DNA of 64,000 bases from Diphasiastrum complanatum. Its lineage: Eukaryota; Streptophyta; Lycopodiopsida; Lycopodiales; Lycopodiaceae. The notes under the pieces were generated by a model. That model was not told where the DNA came from. It made no database searches and was given only the letters and a program-made list of their open reading frames with translations. Each line of letters opens with the position of its first letter. Within the stretch, counting starts at the first letter, position 1. A program made the translations under genes and the position numbers. The stretch lies in assembly GCA_029204225.1 (NCBI GenBank), contig MU831884.1, positions 1 to 64,000 on the forward strand, read 5' to 3'. Shown one piece after another: positions 60,502-64,000 of the stretch.

Positions 60502-62489
60502 TCAATGCCTTTTAAGACGATGAATATCTGCTACAAAGTTGCCTTCCTCTGTATTAGGAAGGACTTTTATTCCTTTTTGATCATATAAAATAAGATCTGC
60601 ATCCTGAACAACCTGAAAGGCTGTTAAGGCAGGAGCAAATTCCTTTTGAGGGCCCTCGATTGCGGGTGCAACGCTTACACCGTACTGGGCAAAGGTTCTG
60701 ATCAACTCTTGCCGAAATCTATATACATCATCAGGAGTATACGGCTCAAGAGTGAACTGTCATCACAAAACACGAGAATCAGCAAATTACAAACAATGAT
60801 AGTAATAAAATATCAATCAGAATGAAATGAACTACAAATGAATAGAATATTACCTTTTCAATATCTACATCCGTTTGTAAATTATACCATTCAAAAAATA
60901 ACTTTGTATTGTACAAGACGAACCATGCACAACTAAAAGCGTCATTCTGCTGTACACACTGCATATAGAGAACGAAAATTAGTAATATTATGATAGAAAT
61001 TTTATTTATGCTATGATGATACATTTGATTTAAAAAAAGAAATACATGCATATCAGAGATAAATTGTATATACCTTCAGAGATTTGATGGTTATATCTCC
61101 AATTGAAGTTGCCATTGTCGGTATTTCCCGAACGACATCATGAAGTAGAGAATCAAATTCTCTATGTGTATTTGTAGTTGAGTTTAATTTTACACATAGA
61201 AAATTTGATACTCCCTACTTATTTATCTTTACAAAAAGAATGTTTAGGCTCCAATGCCGACTGCAACAACCACAAGATACAAATATCGATAAACTCATAT
61301 TTATGAAAAAATTCCGTTCTTATTAACGCAATGAGGCATGCAACAATCCATAATAAAGCAACAAAAACAAAAGAGCAATCCTTACTTATTTTCATATGGA
61401 ATCAAATAGAATTTCGCCATAGGACTGCACTCAATAAAATAGACAGTCTTCTCAAAATTGGCTTCTTTCGCCTTTACCGCTCCTATGAAAAATGGACTAA
61501 CTACAAAAGCTGTACCATGGAAATCAAAACTAATACTATTCTGCAAAAATGAAACACCGGCCTCTACTTATCTTTAAGCTCGGCACAAAATTTAGGATCT
61601 AATCTAAAGCTTCTACATGTATCTAGAAGAAAAAAAAATCAAAAAAGTTGCCGAGAAGATCAATTTTGTTAGCTAGCTAGGCCTCATATTGATTATAATG
61701 GTCAGAATAAAAAAAAACCTGGGCTGGATCATATGGAATTCGCACAAAAAGATTATGTACAAGAGGGGCAGAAAGAGAATTCGAAACAATATTTACATAT
61801 TTCTCTGTTATTTTGTCTAGCTCCTCTTGGGTAATCAACAATTTTGGTGATGAAACCTGTTGAGGAGCTGGACGAATAACAGGAGGAGGACTGGGTGAAG
61901 ATTCTCGATCTGAGTCAGATCCTCCAGCATCTGACTCAGAGCTCAGAATGACATGGGGTCTTTTGGTCGGGATACGTCTAGGAGGAAGGGAAGCAGCTGG
62001 CCTTCGAGATCCAGTCTTTTTGGGAACAACCTGCTTTCTCTTCCTCCTAGAGGTAGTAGGCACGTCGCTTCTATCCAGAGGCAGGTCTCTGGAGGTGCTG
62101 GCATTATCTACACGCAGACTTGAATATCTATCCTGAAACCTTTTGAGAATGACGAAATCCTTTGGCATGATGGTGACACGCTTACCATGCACTGCCAAAA
62201 GACAAGTATCCTCAAAAGACTGGGACAAAAAATCTTCTGCAGCACCTTGCAAGGCCTGCATGGCTGTCACGACAAAACGAACATCAAGCCCAAGTAACAG
62301 AGTGACATTTTGGACAGATCAGCCGAAAGGAGCTCTAGGGATCAACAATTCGGTTGATCTCTGAAGTTTTATGATCTCCGTAAGCCATACCTGCTTCCTG
62401 CCACGCCTACGGCCAGTACCAGCGGGAACATGAGAATGGAATGGTTGTATAGTGGTGATGGCATGGGCGGTGGATTTAGTTCTGGCCAT
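60502..62489 (-). pseudogene. Histone H3-like / Ulp1-like protease fusion gene
   Basis: Five exons on the minus strand: 62489-61719, 61540-61386, 61260-61074, 60958-60854 and 60756-60502. All have GT...AG introns of 97-178 bp and agreeing phases, giving 490 codons plus stop. Residues 1-8 are MARTKSTA, the H3 N-terminus. Residues 35-115 follow the H3 fold without gaps (STELLIPRAPF, then DVRFVVTAMQALQGAAEDFL, FEDTCLLAVHGKRVTIMPKD). A linker follows with basic RRKRKQVVPKK and acidic SSESDAGGSDSDRESS. Residues about 258-480 match a C48/Ulp1 protease: His311 in NRHWSLNILFV, Gln375 and Cys381 in VQQNDAFSCAWFVL, and a YTPDDVYRFRQEL tail. The Asp position seems to be Asn335. Two in-frame stops break it: TGA at codon 57, where H3 has a conserved Arg, and TAG at codon 324. 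LLIPRAPF recalls CENH3, but loop 1 has H3 length. Confidence 0.75.
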
Positions 62490-62799
62490 CATTCTCGGAA
62501 GAAGAAAATTAACAAAAAGAAGTTTGAAATAAACAAAAGTGGATCAGAACAAAAAAATTTGCGACAAAAGGGCGCTTGAGATCGATACTAGCACTGAATA
62601 TCGGTTTCGAGCACAAGATCTACAGAGATTACATGCAGAAAGGAGATGTGCGCTCGAAAGCGATATTGCACAGCAGGCGGTATCGGACTCAAGCGCACTG
62701 TGAGAGAGTGGAAGCTTGAAGGATGAAAGAGCGTGCTTGAGAGCGATATCGGAAGCTAAAAGCAAAAATTTTGCGAAAAAAAATGAAAATTTCAAGGGC
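62490..62799 (-). promoter_or_regulatory. 5' leader of the histone-Ulp1 gene
   Basis: About 280 nt would be transcribed between the TATA box and the ATG at 62489. The leader contains five copies, in both orientations, of an ATATCG-linker-AAGCGC type motif (62572, 62596, 62650, 62679, 62731). Confidence 0.55.
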
Positions 62800-62825
62800 T
62801 TATATATACGAAATTTTTGCACGTG
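62800..62825 (-). promoter_or_regulatory. TATA box and proximal G-box of the histone-Ulp1 gene
   Basis: On the minus strand, TATATATAAG (62808-62799) lies about 310 bp before the start codon. A CACGTG core (62820-62825) lies just upstream in TTCACACGTGCAAA. The spacing fits a plant core promoter. Confidence 0.6.
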
Positions 62826-62838
62826 TGAAAAGATGGCC

Positions 62839-63900
62839 GAGACACATGTCGTCAGATAATTAGACCACGTGGAATGTCTGTACTGATTATGATATACCAA
62901 TTATGAGCCCACGTGGGCTGAGACACGTGCACGAATCCCGGATCGACGCATGTCATTCTTGCACGTGACAGATGTCAGATCCATCCTTTTAGGTATGACG
63001 CATTTAGTCGACACATGTTCCTTCGTCACTTTTCCACACGTGCGAAATAATTTTTATAAATAGATCTTTTTGGGCGTGGATTCTCACGCAAATTCACGAT
63101 TGCTTTGCCGGATATCGATTTTAAGCGCGCCGCTTGCTCTCATTACAACTCGTTGGCTATTATGCGCCTGGATCCGATACTGCATCTTCCGATATCGCAT
63201 TCAAGCGTGTCTCACATACCTTTTCTTTTCTGGTCGTTGTTCTTGCGCTCGGATCCGATACTCCAACTTCAAAAATCTCTCTCGAGCACACGTTGATTGG
63301 ACGTGCTTGTCGGACCAGGGGTTTGCGCGTGAGAGCAATATCTTTGTTTAAAACGTCTAATTTGGAATCCAGTTTGCTTTTTTGTTTTATTGTATTTTCA
63401 AGACACATGTCGTTTGATGATTAGTCCACGTGGAATGTCCGTACTGACAATGATGACCAAATTATAAGGACACGTGGGCTGTGACACCTGCGCGAATCCC
63501 TTGATGACGTGTGTCATTCTCGCACGTGACAAATGTCAGATCAATCATTCAAGGTACGATGCATTTATTTTGGCCAATCACATGTCGACACAGGTTCCTT
63601 CGAATATCGATTTCAAGCGCGCTGATTGCTCTCATTACGTCTCGTTGACTATTATGCGTCTGGATCCAATACTGCATCCTCCGGTATCGCATTCAAATGC
63701 GTTTCGTATCCCTTTTTTTCTCTGCTCGTTGTTCTTGCACTCGGATCCGATACTCCAGCTTCCAATATCTCTTTCGAGTGCACGTTGCATGGACTTGCTT
63801 GTCTGACCTGGTGTTTGTGCCTTAGGGCGATGTTTGGAACTTCAGTTTTGTTATTTTTGTTTAAAACGTCTAATTTTGAATCCAGTTTGGTTTCTTTTTT
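62839..63900 (+). repeat. Tandem duplication (~0.5 kb units) rich in CACGTG
   Basis: Unit 1 (62839-63399) and unit 2 (63400 to about 63900) share long similar blocks. These begin GACACATGTCGT, then CCACGTGGAATGTC, GCACGTGACA, TGCTCTCATTAC and TTTGTTTAAAACGTCTAATTT. The period is about 500-560 bp; unit 1 has about 70 extra bases near 63027-63112 that hold a TATA box. Unit 2 holds three CACGTG cores (63427, 63471, 63523). Unit 1 holds four, at 62866, 62910, 62924 and 62962, plus one at 63037. Confidence 0.75.
63037..63063 (+). promoter_or_regulatory. Divergent plus-strand TATA box and G-box
   Basis: CACACGTGCGAAA (CACGTG 63037-63042) is followed by TATAAATAG (63055-63063). This mirrors the minus-strand arrangement at 62799-62825, so the interval looks like a two-way promoter. 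No plus-strand gene is recognised downstream before the window ends. Confidence 0.45.
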
Positions 63901-64000
63901 TTAATGAATTTGGTATTACTGATAGGTTGGACTATTTCAAATCTCTTTTTTCTCCTTTTCTTTTTATTCTACCTTCTACAACTGAGGGCCCTGGTGTGGA
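63901..64000. other. Window end, no feature seen
   Basis: AT-rich sequence with pyrimidine runs; nothing recognised. Confidence 0.4.

Noticed and set aside
60502-62489. Reading the exon 1 histone similarity as an ordinary CENH3 gene
   Set aside because: The LLIPRAPF word is CENH3-like, but loop 1 has canonical H3 length, the tail begins ARTK, and the frame continues past the fold through phase-keeping introns into a protease-like domain.
63070-63904. Several overlapping plus-strand open frames in the tandem repeat
   Set aside because: They overlap in all three frames, recur because the DNA is duplicated, and give low-complexity translations. They are most likely non-coding promoter or repeat DNA.

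Overview
This is an AT-rich window of a plant nuclear genome, dominated by transposable elements. The evidence is Ty1/copia and Ty3/gypsy retroelements with tRNA-iMet primer sites, a multi-exon RABH1 (Rab6-class) GTPase gene, and a PLS-class pentatricopeptide repeat (PPR) gene whose repeats are almost identical to one another. The long introns, dense nested copia elements and near-identical PPR repeats would fit a fern or another large-genome seed-free plant. That placement is an inference.

Layout. At 1-8.7 kb a young copia element (A, 1632-6965) with GTGCA target duplications lies upstream of exons 2-6 of RABH1 (8714-11785); exon 1 is not in the window. At 12.9-17 kb there are eroded gypsy and copia remnants. 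At 17.4-27.7 kb an old minus-strand copia (C) is split by a younger minus-strand copia (B, 17855-23879, CAAAT target duplication). At 27.7-42.75 kb there is a pile of decayed copia pieces (D, E, F, G). At 42.77-56.3 kb a PPR pseudogene is split by copia H (43534-55852, CTGGG duplication). H is itself split by a nearly pristine copia I (44345-50658, AATAG duplication) that keeps one uninterrupted 1326-residue gag-pol frame.

The most unusual part is 56.2-64 kb, which looks unlike the retroelements. It holds a decayed multi-exon gene with a possible ParB/sulfiredoxin-like segment (+ strand), a second multi-exon gene of unknown function (+), and a five-exon minus-strand gene at 60502-62489. The last encodes a histone H3-like N-terminal domain joined through a basic and acidic linker to a C-terminal Ulp1 (C48)-like cysteine protease. 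All its exon phases agree; only two in-frame stops interrupt it. Upstream lie a TATA box, a cluster of six CACGTG boxes, a repeated ATATCG-(N)-AAGCGC motif and a tandem duplication of roughly 0.5 kb with a second, divergent TATA box.

A second oddity is element H. Its reverse transcriptase is missing and is replaced by about 1.07 kb of continuous, unrecognised open frame fused to its integrase. H may be a non-autonomous element that depends on a relative such as I.

How the genes relate: RABH1 is the only clearly functional host gene seen. The PPR gene is broken by H. The retroelements record successive insertions (I inside H inside PPR; B inside C), and LTR divergence agrees with that order where I counted it by eye. 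All splice sites, domain calls and identity counts here are by eye.
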